The notes: a model not told the origin generated them from the sequence alone. DNA of 64,000 bases from Thalassospira sp. MCCC 1A01148 (GCF_001613795.1 NZ_LPVZ01000020.1:806001-870000); one strand, 5' to 3'. Shown: positions 16,806 through 27,200, counted from the stretch's first letter. A program made the numbers and translations.

Positions 16806-18089
16806 TCACGTGCAATTCCCGCAGGCATCAACGAGTTTTTCCAGCGCTGCCTTGGCCTCGTCATCATCCAGACCTTCGGATTTGATCTTTTTCTGGATTT
16901 TGCAGCAAAGTGCTGGCCCATCCGGGAACGGCTTGTCGGTCCAGAAGGGCGCGGTTGTGCCAAAATATCCCGCCTGATCAAGGAACGAGACTCCATAGTA
17001 ATAGGCCGCCCCGACCGAGTTATAAAAAGTGGGATCATCAATAAACCCGCCATCAGGCGTCATGGATTTGGTCAGGCACCAGTGCAGCACCAATGCAATG
17101 TCCCTGGACGCCGCATTTTGGGTGGTGCCATCGACCTTTGACCAGCCAAGGTCGAAAATCTTGGTGACGTCATAATTATTGTGATTGTTGAAATCACCGT
17201 TGTGCTTCCAGCCAAACGGGTATGCATCATCGCGGATCGCAAGTGTGGTGTCAAAAATCTGGGTCCATAGATCGACCTTGCCGTGCTGATAGGAAATATT
17301 GTGAAAGGTCAGACTAAGATCACTGCTTTTGAGAACGCCTTGATCCTTTGTATCAAACCAGCCGCCCCAATAACCGCTTTGATCATCCTGCCAATCATCA
17401 AGCCATGTTTTGTAAGCAGAGATGTAATCATCCGTCAGATCAAAACCCTTAACATTGGCTTTGAAGTAATCGCGGATTTCGCTTTTGAAACACATCTGTG
17501 ACAGAGCGGCCGTAACCGCACCAAGGGCATCACGACGATCAAGGCCATCATCGAAAATTTTTGACGTTTTCTGCCCGTCAAGCCAGGCAACCATTTTGTC
17601 GGGCGTTGCAATTGGCGCCATGAATGCAAACGGGTATTCGGGCGCTTGCCCGGCATCGGCCAGGGTATTGACCGCGTCAATCATGGCATCGACTTTCAGG
17701 AACCATTGGTCATAACAAGGCCCCCAGGAACCGTCGGTTGCCACCTGTTTTTCGGCCCACGCCTGATCCGGATTTTTCAGGGAACTGGCAAAGTCATCAA
17801 GTTTGGAATCAAGCTTTTCCCAGTCGGCGGTGTATTGCAGCAGCCATTTGCATTCGATCATTTTTTGATCGGAGGCCGCCATGCTGTTACCGGTTTTCTG
17901 GATCGCGATCAGCTTTTCCTGCAGGGGAGAGAGCTTTGCGGCATAGGCTTTTTGTTGCGCGATATAGGCGGGATCAAAAGTGCAAAACTGTTCTGTAATC
18001 AGCTTACTGAAATCTGTCAAAGCCCGCCCCCGGATGCTTACCACTGTGGTTTCTGCACAGAACCATGACAAAAACCACAGGATATCCAA
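16806..18089 (-). CDS. Orphan protein, about 427 aa, start unresolved
   Basis: Not recognised. Rich in W, Y, D and N, with about ten cysteines including a C-terminal ACGNC and an internal LCCKI. Repeated aromatic/glycine segments (SGYWGGWFDTKDQG, AAYYYGVSFLDQAGYFG) and several W-x2-D patches suggest a helical toroid or carbohydrate-active fold, but this is only a visual impression. There is no in-frame ATG near the N-terminus: candidates are TTG 18089, GTG 18044 and a TTG near 18020 preceded by GGGGGCGGG. The first residues (MDILWFLSWFC) could be part of an export signal. It stands between the zinc-finger gene and another orphan on the same strand. Confidence 0.6.
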   Translation of the reverse strand: MDILWFLSWFCAETTVVSIRGRALTDFSKLITEQFCTFDPAYIAQQKAYAAKLSPLQEKLIAIQKTGNSMAASDQKMIECKWLLQYTADWEKLDSKLDDFASSLKNPDQAWAEKQVATDGSWGPCYDQWFLKVDAMIDAVNTLADAGQAPEYPFAFMAPIATPDKMVAWLDGQKTSKIFDDGLDRRDALGAVTAALSQMCFKSEIRDYFKANVKGFDLTDDYISAYKTWLDDWQDDQSGYWGGWFDTKDQGVLKSSDLSLTFHNISYQHGKVDLWTQIFDTTLAIRDDAYPFGWKHNGDFNNHNNYDVTKIFDLGWSKVDGTTQNAASRDIALVLHWCLTKSMTPDGGFIDDPTFYNSVGAAYYYGVSFLDQAGYFGTTAPFWTDKPFPDGPALCCKIQKKIKSEGLDDDEAKAALEKLVDACGNCT

Positions 18090-18163
18090 AGCATTATCGA
18101 CACACCGCCTGGATCGCGGAAACCACCATAGATCGCGCAGACGGATAGAGGGCGCACTGGAAA

Positions 18164-18463
18164 CTAATCATCAAGCAGCCAGTTGCGGATCACGCGCAGC
18201 GCCTGATCAGGGTCGGTTTCAACAATTTTCGCCGCCACATTGGCTTTCTTGCGGTCGATCATGCCTTCAATGCCGGCCACACTGAAACCGTCCGCATCAG
18301 AAACGACAGGAAGAGCCGCTGCGTCCCGCGCCGTTCCGCGCAACCTTTCACGCAAACCCGGATCCGATCCCGATTCGTAACGCGGGATCGGCGCGGCAGG
18401 CTTCGGCCCCGGCAAAAACGATGGCCCATCCTTGGTTTGATCGGGGTTGTCAGAGTGCGTCAT
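18164..18463 (-). CDS. Small proline-rich orphan protein
   Basis: About 99 residues. The first half is disordered-looking (PSFLPGPKPAAPIP). The last 40 residues are helical, ending ETDPDQALRVIRNWLLDD. That tail resembles the short C-terminal FliG-binding segments of alphaproteobacterial FliF and similar motor proteins; this is weak pattern memory, not evidence of a flagellar role, and no flagellar genes are adjacent. The start at 18463 (MTHSD) lacks a clear ribosome site. Monocistronic or co-transcribed with the following 427-aa orphan (74 nt apart). Confidence 0.55.
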   Translation of the reverse strand: MTHSDNPDQTKDGPSFLPGPKPAAPIPRYESGSDPGLRERLRGTARDAAALPVVSDADGFSVAGIEGMIDRKKANVAAKIVETDPDQALRVIRNWLLDD

Positions 18464-18910
18464 TGGCAAAACTTTCGTAGCACATCATCGCGACGCCTAT
18501 CATACCGCGCTTTGCACTAGGATCAAAAACTCAGTCGTTCGTATATGTTTTATCTCAACACAGGCTTATTATATTAGACTTAAAGAAACTTTGATTAACA
18601 GTGACTTGCGTTGTTAGGCTGTAGTTTGAGCAATTCAAAATGAGCAATGCCGGCACCCGGTATCATTCAGTAACCATCACATATTTGACGCGCCGTAATT
18701 CGCCAAGAGATACGACATCATATAAGATGGCAGAGGCTTTTCAGCCGTGCAGGGTGTCGCAGAGATACAAAAAATACCTGTTTGCGAATTTTGTACTTTA
18801 ACAAGTCCTGTTGTCTAACTAATTTGAAAGGCATAACCTACCTCACCTTTCGGGTAGCAAAAACGATACGTTAGAACAAAGCGCACAAAATCACGGGGGC
18901 ACAGATTTTT
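18464..18910. other. 447-bp AT-rich intergenic region, no gene seen
   Basis: A divergent control region between the orphan at 18463 and the solute-binding-protein gene at 18911. It is clearly more AT-rich than its neighbours. A small hairpin, CTACC-N10-GGTAG at about 18838-18857, lies about 55 nt before the gene. No reading frame with a ribosome site, no tRNA and no clear operator was found. Confidence 0.5.
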
Positions 18911-20815
18911 GTGAGGCACCATACATTTATATTGATTGTTGCACTGGCCGCGCTGCTGACGAACATCAGCGACACCCACGCTATGGAATTCGGTGAGGCC
19001 CCCGAACTTGCCAAGCAAGTTGAAGACGGGACTCTGCCGCCAGTAAAAGACCGTCTGCCGAAAACACCAATGATTGTCACCCCCAATGACCGGGTTGGCA
19101 CCTATGGCGGAACGTGGCAAATGGCACAGCGCAACAAGCGGGACCATGCCCTTTTGATCCGAAATATCGGATACGAGCCGCTTCTGCGCTGGACCCCGCA
19201 ATGGTCATCGACCATTCCGAATGTGGCCCTGTCCTTTCAACCAAGCAGCGATGCTACAGAGTTCTTTTTCCGCCTGCGCCCCGGTATGCGCTGGTCTGAT
19301 GGCGCGCCATTTACCGCAGCCGACATCGTTTTCTGGTATGAAGACATCCTCAACAATCCCGCATTCGCGGATTCTGTTCCGGAATGGCTGACATCTGGTG
19401 GCAATACGGTACAGATTGATGCAATTGATCCGCACACCGTCGCGTTTCGGTTCAGCAAGCCATATGGCCTGTTTCCAACTGCACTGGCCCGCCCCGAAGG
19501 CGTAGAGCCGGTAAGCTATCCGGCGCATTTTCTCAAACCGCTTTTGCCGAAATACAACCCCAATGCCGACGCCACGGCCAAAGAAATGGGCTATGCCGGG
19601 TGGGAAGAACGCTTTGTTGACGTGTTTGGTCAACCCGGCACGATTGACGACCCGTCACGCTGGAACAATCCGGATGTCCCGACCCTGAATGCATGGGTCC
19701 TAACCGGCGTCTATGGCAAGGATGATCCGCTGGTCGCCAAACGCAATCCTTACTACTGGAAAATTGATCCGACTGGCCGCCAGCTCCCCTATATCGACAG
19801 GGTGTCGATGACGCTTGTGCCGTCAAAAAGTGCTGCAGGCGATGCGGCAATCTCTGGCAAGGTCAACATGCAGGAACGTCATGTCAGCAAACACGCCGAT
19901 GAGGTGCTTGCACGCAACACGGATTTGCTGCCTTTCACACTGGTGGAAAGTGACATGAACATCATGACCTTGTCGCTCAATCTGAATGACAAGGACCTGG
20001 TGCTGCGCAAGATCTTCCAAAGCAAGGATTTCCGTATTGCCCTGTCCCATGCGATAGACCGCTACGCCGTGATTGACCGCTTTGTTCCCGGTGCCCTGCC
20101 CCATCAGGCGGCACCACGACCGGAAAGTCCGCAATACCACACGGTTCTGGCACGGCAGTTCATGGCGCACGATGTTGAGCTTGCCCAGCACTTCCTGGCA
20201 AAAGCAGGCCTGACAGCCAAAACTGCGGACGGAATTCTGAAGCGTCCGGATGGCAAGCCGCTTTCGTTTACGATTGATACGGAGGGCGCGGAACGATTTG
20301 AAATGCTTAATGCGGTTACGCGCTATTGGCGTGACCTTGGGATTGACGTAACCGCGCGGAACCTGCCACGTGACGAGTTCGTCGCCTTGCGCGAACGCAA
20401 TGAGCATCATGCCAGTGCCTGGGGCGGCGATGGCGGTCTGGACGCGATGGTGATCCCGATCAACTATCTGCCGATTTCTTCCGAATCGTCCTGGTATGCA
20501 ACCGGCTGGGCAAATTGGTACCTCAATCCGGAAAGTCCCAATGCTGTTACGCCACCAGATGCCGTTCGCACCCAGTTTGACCTGTATGACCAGCTCAAAG
20601 CCACAGCAAACGCCGAAAAACAGAATCAACTAATGCGTGATATTCTCGACATCAGTGCCGATCAGTTTTACGTTATGGGAATCGCTTTGCCGCCGAACCG
20701 AAAAGGCGTGGTGGCCCGGAACTTCCATAACGTTCCAAAGGTCATGCCTGCTGCCTGGAGTTACGCGACACCAGCGCCCACAAACCCAAGTCAGTATTTT
20801 ATTCTCGGCGAATAA
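18911..20815 (+). CDS. Extracytoplasmic solute-binding protein, family 5 (peptide/OppA-like)
   Basis: 634 residues. GTG start followed by a signal peptide (ILIVALAALLTNISDTHA) and a full SBP_bac_5 domain: LRPGMRWSDGAPFTAADIVF, the NPYYWK stretch, and FRIALSHAIDR. Such proteins usually feed dipeptide/oligopeptide or sugar ABC importers, but no permease or ATPase gene is adjacent. Instead a hybrid sensor kinase starts 45 nt downstream, suggesting the binding protein serves signalling or a transporter encoded elsewhere. The GTG has a distant GGGGG (13 nt); the only nearby ATG would delete the signal peptide. Confidence 0.88.
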   Translation: MRHHTFILIVALAALLTNISDTHAMEFGEAPELAKQVEDGTLPPVKDRLPKTPMIVTPNDRVGTYGGTWQMAQRNKRDHALLIRNIGYEPLLRWTPQWSSTIPNVALSFQPSSDATEFFFRLRPGMRWSDGAPFTAADIVFWYEDILNNPAFADSVPEWLTSGGNTVQIDAIDPHTVAFRFSKPYGLFPTALARPEGVEPVSYPAHFLKPLLPKYNPNADATAKEMGYAGWEERFVDVFGQPGTIDDPSRWNNPDVPTLNAWVLTGVYGKDDPLVAKRNPYYWKIDPTGRQLPYIDRVSMTLVPSKSAAGDAAISGKVNMQERHVSKHADEVLARNTDLLPFTLVESDMNIMTLSLNLNDKDLVLRKIFQSKDFRIALSHAIDRYAVIDRFVPGALPHQAAPRPESPQYHTVLARQFMAHDVELAQHFLAKAGLTAKTADGILKRPDGKPLSFTIDTEGAERFEMLNAVTRYWRDLGIDVTARNLPRDEFVALRERNEHHASAWGGDGGLDAMVIPINYLPISSESSWYATGWANWYLNPESPNAVTPPDAVRTQFDLYDQLKATANAEKQNQLMRDILDISADQFYVMGIALPPNRKGVVARNFHNVPKVMPAAWSYATPAPTNPSQYFILGE

Positions 20816-20860
20816 AATCCGCGCACAAAATGCATCATTCTGAATGGGAGCCGAAATCAT

Positions 20861-23221
20861 TTGAGGACGCTGTTTGACCGATTGATCGGCAGTCTGGTTT
20901 TCAAGATCGCACTTGCAATCATCGTTGTGGAAACCATTCTTCTGGGCCTGTTTGGTGGCTACTATGTGCAGTATTTCGGGGCTGAAATTGATCGCCGCAT
21001 CGCCGAACAGATCAGCACGCCCGGACGGCTTATTCAGCATGAACAACTCAAAGTATCCATTCTGAGCGATCCCGAGCAGATGAAACTTCTGCTGGGTCCG
21101 CACCTGCAGCAGGCTTTGGCCGTTGGCTTTGACGGCACAATTTATCATTCTACCGATCCGCTCAAGATCGGCACATCGGTCAGCTCATTGCCGGATTTCC
21201 CGGAGGATCAATTAAGTCCGGGCATGACCGAACAGGTCCTGATGACGGTCGATGATCCGACTGGCACCAGCATGGTCAGCATCACGCCGATCTTCAATCT
21301 GAATGCCAATCAGCCCTTCATGTATGTCTATCTCAAGGTGTCGACAAAAGGCCTTGAAGAAAGCCAGCGACAGATGCAATCGGTGCTGCTGATCGGGTCG
21401 GCACTGTGCCTTTTGCTGACGTCCGGGTTGATTTTCCTGTTTACCCAGCAAACGGTGCTGAAACGTCTGATCACCGCGGCACAATTTGTGAACAAGATCC
21501 AGATCGGCAAACTCAGTTCACGGCTGACGCCCATGGGACGTGACGAAATCGGGATTCTCGAACGCGGCCTGAATGCCATGGCCGAAAGCCTTGAACGTCG
21601 CACCCAGCAGCATCAAGCCGCCCAGGACGCCCTTCGCGACAGTGAAGAACGGTTTCGTGACTTCACCCTGTCCTCGGCCGACTGGTACTGGGAAATGGAC
21701 AGCGATTTCAAAATCGCTTTTGCCTCCTATAAGTTTTATCAACTTATCGAAGAGATCAACGGCACCCCGCAGGGGCAGTCCTTTGACAAACTGGGGCTTC
21801 AGCCCGAGCACCCTCAAGGCTGGCAACAGCTTAATCAGCACCTGAACAAACATACTGCCTTCTACAACATCGAGTTTTCCTGGATATCGCGAGACGGCGA
21901 AAAGCAGTTCGGCCGTATCAATGGTGTTCCGGTCTTTGCCCTGGATGGCAGTTTTAACGGCTATCGCGGGACGGGCAGCAACATCACCGACCAAAAGCGT
22001 GCTGCCGAAGAACAGCAGGCGCTGCAACGCCAGCTTGCCACATCGCAGAAACTCGAAGCCGTTGGCCAGATGGCAGGCGGTGTCGCCCATGAATTTAATA
22101 ACTGCCTTGCCGGGATTTTGAGTTTTGCCGAAGTGGCGCGCGCCAAAATCGATAATCCTGAGCGGGTCAAAGAATATATCGATCACGTCATCTCGTTGGG
22201 TGAACGGGCAACCGGGGTTGCCGACCAGCTCTTGATGTTCTCGCGCCGCAGGATCGACCAACCCAAGAACGTTCGTGTCGAAGGCATCTTTTCAGAGATG
22301 GAAAAGTTGCTGGTGACCTTACTTGAACATCGGATTGATCTGCAAATCTGGTCAGATGAACCCAATCTTCATACAAGGGTAGACCCGACACAGCTTTCTG
22401 CCTGTATCCTCAATCTTGCCATCAATGCACGTGATGCGATGCCGAATGGCGGAACACTTCAGATATCATGCAGCAAGGCAGATGTTCCGCCAATTGCCCA
22501 GCGTGGCATTGATGAAGGCGACGACATCTATCCACCCGAGGCAGAAGGACAGTATGTCGTTATCACCATTCAGGATACCGGAACCGGTATCCCCGCAGAT
22601 GTGATCGACCATATTTTCGAGCCCTTCTTCTCGACCAAGGAACCGGGTAAAGGCACAGGCCTTGGGCTTTCCATCGTCCATAGCTGGGTCGAAGAGGCAC
22701 ATGGCTTTATCAATCTGGAAAGCATCGAGGGCGAAGGCACGACCTTTTCCATCTACCTGCCCCGCTCCGAGCCCGATACTGAACCAGTGCACGAAGTTGC
22801 CGAAATCGGTGAATTTCCCGGCAATGGCGAACGTGTTCTGATTGTTGATGACGAACATGCGCTGCGCACAACCGCACAAATCATCCTCGACGATGCGGGG
22901 TACAAGACCGAGACCGCCAAGAGCACAGAAGAAGCCTTGACGATTCTTAGCCAAAACGTCGACGACGCACCGTTTGACGTTATTCTGACCGATGTCGTAT
23001 TGCCCGGACGGAGCGGACCACAGCTGGTTATTGAAGCGCTGCGGCAAAGCCCGCACTATGGCGTGGTTTTTGTGTCGGGTTATCCGGCCCGTTCGCGCAT
23101 GGAGCTCGAGAACCTTCTTGGCAATTATGTTTTTGTCAAAAAGCCGTTCCGGCCGGGACAACTGCAAAAAGCCATTCAGGATGCGCTTAAGCTGGCATCC
23201 AGTCGCGCAAAGACAACCTAA
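20861..23221 (+). CDS. Hybrid sensor histidine kinase (periplasmic sensor, HAMP, PAS, HisKA, HATPase, receiver)
   Basis: 786 residues. TM1 at about 12-35, periplasmic domain about 36-170, TM2 about 175-197 (LLIGSALCLLLTSGLIFLF). HAMP follows (about 198-250, ending GRDEIGILERGLNAMAESL), then PAS (about 265-385, SADWYWEMD), HisKA with AGGVAHEFNNCLAG (H about 410), and HATPase with DTGTGIPADVIDHIFEPFF and GTGLGLSIV. The C-terminal receiver (about 660-780) has DD, D in ILTDVVLPGRSGP and K in FVKKPF. The layout without an output domain means the phosphate must pass to another protein. TTG start with GGGAG 10 nt upstream. Follows the solute-binding protein by 45 nt, so the two likely form one operon. 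Confidence 0.9.
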   Translation: MRTLFDRLIGSLVFKIALAIIVVETILLGLFGGYYVQYFGAEIDRRIAEQISTPGRLIQHEQLKVSILSDPEQMKLLLGPHLQQALAVGFDGTIYHSTDPLKIGTSVSSLPDFPEDQLSPGMTEQVLMTVDDPTGTSMVSITPIFNLNANQPFMYVYLKVSTKGLEESQRQMQSVLLIGSALCLLLTSGLIFLFTQQTVLKRLITAAQFVNKIQIGKLSSRLTPMGRDEIGILERGLNAMAESLERRTQQHQAAQDALRDSEERFRDFTLSSADWYWEMDSDFKIAFASYKFYQLIEEINGTPQGQSFDKLGLQPEHPQGWQQLNQHLNKHTAFYNIEFSWISRDGEKQFGRINGVPVFALDGSFNGYRGTGSNITDQKRAAEEQQALQRQLATSQKLEAVGQMAGGVAHEFNNCLAGILSFAEVARAKIDNPERVKEYIDHVISLGERATGVADQLLMFSRRRIDQPKNVRVEGIFSEMEKLLVTLLEHRIDLQIWSDEPNLHTRVDPTQLSACILNLAINARDAMPNGGTLQISCSKADVPPIAQRGIDEGDDIYPPEAEGQYVVITIQDTGTGIPADVIDHIFEPFFSTKEPGKGTGLGLSIVHSWVEEAHGFINLESIEGEGTTFSIYLPRSEPDTEPVHEVAEIGEFPGNGERVLIVDDEHALRTTAQIILDDAGYKTETAKSTEEALTILSQNVDDAPFDVILTDVVLPGRSGPQLVIEALRQSPHYGVVFVSGYPARSRMELENLLGNYVFVKKPFRPGQLQKAIQDALKLASSRAKTT

Positions 23222-23368
23222 CGTGCGGCAATTGTATTCGAGTCCCAACCCTGACGACCGCGAAACGATGCAAATTTCGCCGAAGGGTTAAAAAAATCTT
23301 ACCCGTCTATATTAGCTAAAATGCTTGCAAAACAGGCGATTGACGAGCTGCGCTTTGCTGTGACACTG

Positions 23369-23401
23369 GATAGTGTGACAACCGTCACTTATATCACTAT
23401 C
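23369..23401. promoter_or_regulatory. Nested palindrome upstream of small gene
   Basis: GATAGTG (23369-23375) and CACTATC (23395-23401) form an outer inverted repeat, enclosing GTGAC-N4-GTCAC (23375-23388). It lies about 90-120 bp before the 74-aa gene. The half sequence GATAGTG recurs before the second small gene at 23846. A shared operator is plausible. Apart from this, 23222-23488 shows nothing clear. Confidence 0.45.
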
Positions 23402-23488
23402 AGATGCTCATACCGTGAGTGACAGACAGATGATAACCATCCCGGCGAAACAAGGGCACAGCCCTTCCGGACAAGTGATGAGGTCAGG

Positions 23489-23713
23489 ATGATCGGCTCA
23501 GTTCAAGGTTCAGGACTTGGTTCAGCAGCACAGGCTGTGAATGACGCAATTACGCCCAAAGGTGGTGCAGACCCGTCTCTGCCTTTCGCAGCCGCAGAAG
23601 GCGCGATCAACAAGGCAACGGGACTTGCAAAGGTCATCGGTTCGATCGTGACCGAGCATCAGCCGCTTGAAACCAGTGGCAACCGTGGCACCAAAGTTAA
23701 TATCCTAACGTGA
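23489..23713 (+). CDS. Small orphan protein, 74 aa, C-terminal RGTxxNIL motif
   Basis: Not recognised. Glycine/alanine-rich, without a signal peptide or membrane helix, ending NRGTKVNILT. The ATG follows GAGGTCAGG. A strong terminator follows 27 nt after the stop, so it is a monocistronic, probably well-expressed unit. The neighbouring small gene at 23883 ends in the matching RRGTYLNILL and has a related upstream motif, so the two look like diverged members of one family of small proteins. The function cannot be read from the sequence. Confidence 0.65.
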   Translation: MIGSVQGSGLGSAAQAVNDAITPKGGADPSLPFAAAEGAINKATGLAKVIGSIVTEHQPLETSGNRGTKVNILT

Positions 23714-23739
23714 TTTTTCCCTCTCGTTAGCTTCCTCCG

Positions 23740-23767
23740 GGGTGGTCTTGTACGACCACCCTTTTTT
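23740..23767 (+). terminator. Rho-independent terminator
   Basis: Perfect stem GGGTGGTC (23740-23747) with GACCACCC (23754-23761), a 6-nt loop, then six T. Ends the 74-aa gene. Confidence 0.9.
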
Positions 23768-23845
23768 CTGTCTGGATCATGCACGCCGCAATTGATTTGG
23801 CGAAAACCGCCCTGTTGCCCGATCATGACAAAGGTCGATCCACGT

Positions 23846-23863
23846 GATAGTGTAAATGTCACT
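23846..23863 (+). promoter_or_regulatory. GATAGTG-type motif before second small gene
   Basis: GATAGTGTAAATGTCAC shares GATAGTG and a GTCAC arm with the palindrome at 23369-23401, and lies 20-37 bp before the ATG at 23883. This suggests common regulation of the two small genes; the spacing differs. Confidence 0.35.
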
Positions 23864-23882
23864 TTCAAATGTGGATGATCAC

Positions 23883-24110
23883 ATGGCGACCAACAGAATT
23901 GGGACCGGCTCTTCGCAAACAGGCCTACAGGACGCACGCGCGCGTCCGCAAGGTGCCATTGCGTCGCGTGGCCGGGTTGGAACCAATTCCGATCAGCCAT
24001 CCTCTGACAGCTTCATCGCATCCCAGCTTGCCCGCCTGCGCAACCTGATTGCCACTGATCAGATTGACCACAACGCCCGGCGCGGGACCTATTTGAACAT
24101 TTTGTTGTAA
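23883..24110 (+). CDS. Small orphan protein, 75 aa, C-terminal RGTxxNIL motif
   Basis: Not recognised. Basic, disordered N-terminal half (GTGSSQTGLQDARARPQGA), then a helical segment SFIASQLARLRNLIATDQID, and the tail ARRGTYLNILL that mirrors the end of the 74-aa protein upstream. No ribosome site is obvious before 23883; an in-frame ATG at 23856 would add nine residues. It ends about 100 bp before the gltB terminator, with which it converges. Confidence 0.55.
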   Translation: MATNRIGTGSSQTGLQDARARPQGAIASRGRVGTNSDQPSSDSFIASQLARLRNLIATDQIDHNARRGTYLNILL

Positions 24111-24210
24111 CCGGCAACGCTGCATCGCGTCCCGTCATGTCGGTCCTGTCGGGAACGCATGGGCGTAACGTCGATATTTGCGCGGCATTTCACCCACAAA
24201 CCCCGCAAAG

Positions 24211-24238
24211 AAAAAAGCCCCGTACCGAAGTACGGGGC
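24211..24238 (-). terminator. Terminator after gltB
   Basis: Stem GCCCCGTAC (24217-24225) with GTACGGGGC (24230-24238), tetraloop, then TTTTTT on the minus strand. Ends the gltD-gltB transcript. Confidence 0.9.
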
Positions 24239-24293
24239 GAGTTCATTTGTCCAGGTGTGTTGGACAAGGGAGCTTGCGCAAAAGCGTGAGGGA

Positions 24294-27200
24294 TCACGCA
24301 GTTGCCTGGTTTTCGCTCTCGGAGCGAATGGGGTGTTCCAGCTTGTCGACGATTTCTTTTGGCACGATCTGCCAGAAGTTGCCGCGTTCACGGTCCCAGT
24401 TATCGAGGATCGTGCGCGCAAAACCACTTTCGGTTTCGTTCACATGCTCTTCGATCAGAGAACGGCAATGTTCGTCCCAATGCTGGGTTTCAATGCGCTG
24501 ATACAGAATGGAGCCATCATTAACGACATCGGCAAAAGTGCCTTCGGTGTCATAGATGAACGCCATACCGCCGGTCATGCCGGCACCGAAGTTTTCACCA
24601 ACGGAACCAAGAATGACAGCCGTGCCGCCGGTCATGTATTCACAACCGTTCGAGCCACAGCCTTCGACCACAACGGTCGCGCCGGAGTTACGCACACAGA
24701 AACGTTCACCGGCCTGACCCGCAGCAAACAGCTTGCCCGAGGTCGCACCATACAAAATGGTGTTGCCGATGATGGTATTTTCGTTGGTCTTAAGCGAGCT
24801 ACTTGGCCGCGGACGCAGAACAATCGTTCCGCCCGACAGCCCCTTGCCGACATAGTCGTTGGCATCGCCCTGTACTTCGATCTTGAGCCCCTGCACGGCA
24901 AAGGCACCAAGCGACTGACCAGCTGATCCGCGCAGACGGACATGCAGATGGCCCGGTTTCAGGCCGGTCATGCCGTATTTCTGCGTAATCAGTGACGACA
25001 TCCGGGTCCCAATCGCGCGCTGGGTGTTCTGGATGTTGTACTGCAGCTGCATCTTTTCGCCGTCTTCAAGAAGCGGACGGGCATCCTTGATCATCTGGGC
25101 ATCAAGGGTGTCCGGCACTTCGTTGCGGCCTTCGATGGTGCAGAAACGTGCATGGTCACCGGCATCGGCCTGTGCCAGAAGCGGGTTAAGGTCAAGGTCA
25201 ACAAGGTCTTTGGCGCCACGATGAACCTGATGGAGCAGGTCCGAACGGCCAATGACCTCTTCAAGACGGGTATAGCCAAGCTCGGCCAGAACGTCTTTGA
25301 CTTCCTCTGCCATGAAGGTGAACAGGTTGACCAGCTTGTCTGCGGTGCCGACAAACTTGGCACGCAGCGCCGGATCCTGGGTACAAACACCGACCGGGCA
25401 TGTGTTGGAATGGCACTGACGGACCATGATGCAACCAAGCGCAATCAGGGATGCGGTGCCGATACCGAATTCCTCGGCACCAAGCATCGCGCCCATCACG
25501 ATGTCACGGCCGGTTTTGAAACCACCGTCAACGCGCAGCTTGACCTTGTCACGCAGGTTGTTGAGCGTCAGAACCTGGTTGACTTCCGACAGGCCCATTT
25601 CCCATGGCACGCCAGCATATTTGATCGAGGTCTGCGGGCTTGCACCCGTACCGCCGTCATACCCGGAAATCAGGATCACGTCGGCTTTTGCCTTGGCAAC
25701 GCCAGCAGCAATCGTACCGACACCCGAACGCGATACCAGCTTCACGCAAACACGGCAGCGCGGGTTGATCTGTTTAAGGTCATAGATCAGCTGGGCCAGA
25801 TCTTCGATCGAGTAAATGTCATGGTGCGGCGGCGGCGAAATCAGGGTCACACCCGGCGTTGCATGACGCAGCTGGGCGATTTCGACCGTGACCTTGAAGC
25901 CCGGCAACTGACCGCCCTCGCCCGGTTTTGCACCCTGGGCAACCTTGATCTGGATTTCCTCGCAGTTGTTCAGGTATTCGGCCGTCACACCGAAACGACC
26001 GGATGCAACCTGCTTGATCGAGGAACGTGCATTGTCACCGTTCGCACGCGGACGGAAACGTTCACGCGACTCACCACCTTCACCGGAGTTCGATTTCGCG
26101 CCGATGCGGTTCATCGCAATCGCAAGCGCTTCGTGTGCCTCGGTCGACAGCGCACCATGGGACATGCCCGGGGTGACGAAACGTTTGCGGATTTCGGTGA
26201 TGCTTTCGACCTGATCCTGACGCACGCTTTCGCGGTCAGAACGGAAATCAAGCAGATCACGCAGATGCAGCGGTTCACGCGAACGCAGACCTTCGGAGAA
26301 TTTCTTGAAGGAATGATAGCTGCCCGTCGTGACGGCAGACTGCAACGTATGGATCAGCGGACCGGTCCAGACATGGCGTTCGCCACTGCGGCGGTACTTG
26401 TAAAGACCACCGACAGGCAGAACCACAACATTGCCGTTAAAGGCTTCTTTGTGTTGGGCAATGGTACGGCGCTGGATACCCTGAAGGCCAATCCCCGAAA
26501 TGCGCGATGGCATCCCCGGGAAGAATTCCGCCACAAGGGACCGCGACAGGCCGATACTTTCGAAGTTATAGCCCCCGCGATAGGAGCTGATGATCGAAAT
26601 ACCCATTTTCGACATGATCTTGAGCAGACCGGCATCGATTGCGGCCTTGAAGCGCTGCATGACTTCGGCGGTGCTGTTCACGTTGGGGAACAGGCCGCGT
26701 GCATAACGGTCCAGCAGACCTTCCTGCGCAAGATAGGCATTCACCGTGGTTGCACCGACACCGATCAGAACGGCGAAGTAATGCACATCCATGCATTCGG
26801 CAGAGCGAACGTTGAGCGAGATATAGGTCCGCAGCGACGTCTTGACGAGGTGGCTGTGAACACCACCAGTCGCAAGGATCATCGGGATCGCCGCACGGGT
26901 TTCGGAAATGCCTTCGTCGGTCAGGATGACGTGCAGGGCACCACCGCGCACAGCTTCTTCGGCTTCGCGCTGGATGCGCGAGATTGCTTCGCGCAGCGCC
27001 ATCTGACCACCATTGATGTCAAAGGTGGTGTCGATTTCAACAGCGCTGTCGCCCATATAGCCGCGCATCGCGTCATATTCGGCGTTGGTCAGAACCGGGC
27101 TTTCAAGCTGGAGCAAGTCACACTGGCTTTCATCCTCGTCAAGGATGTTGCCAAGATTGCCCAAACGGGTTTTCAGGCTCATGACGCGCGCTTCACGAAG

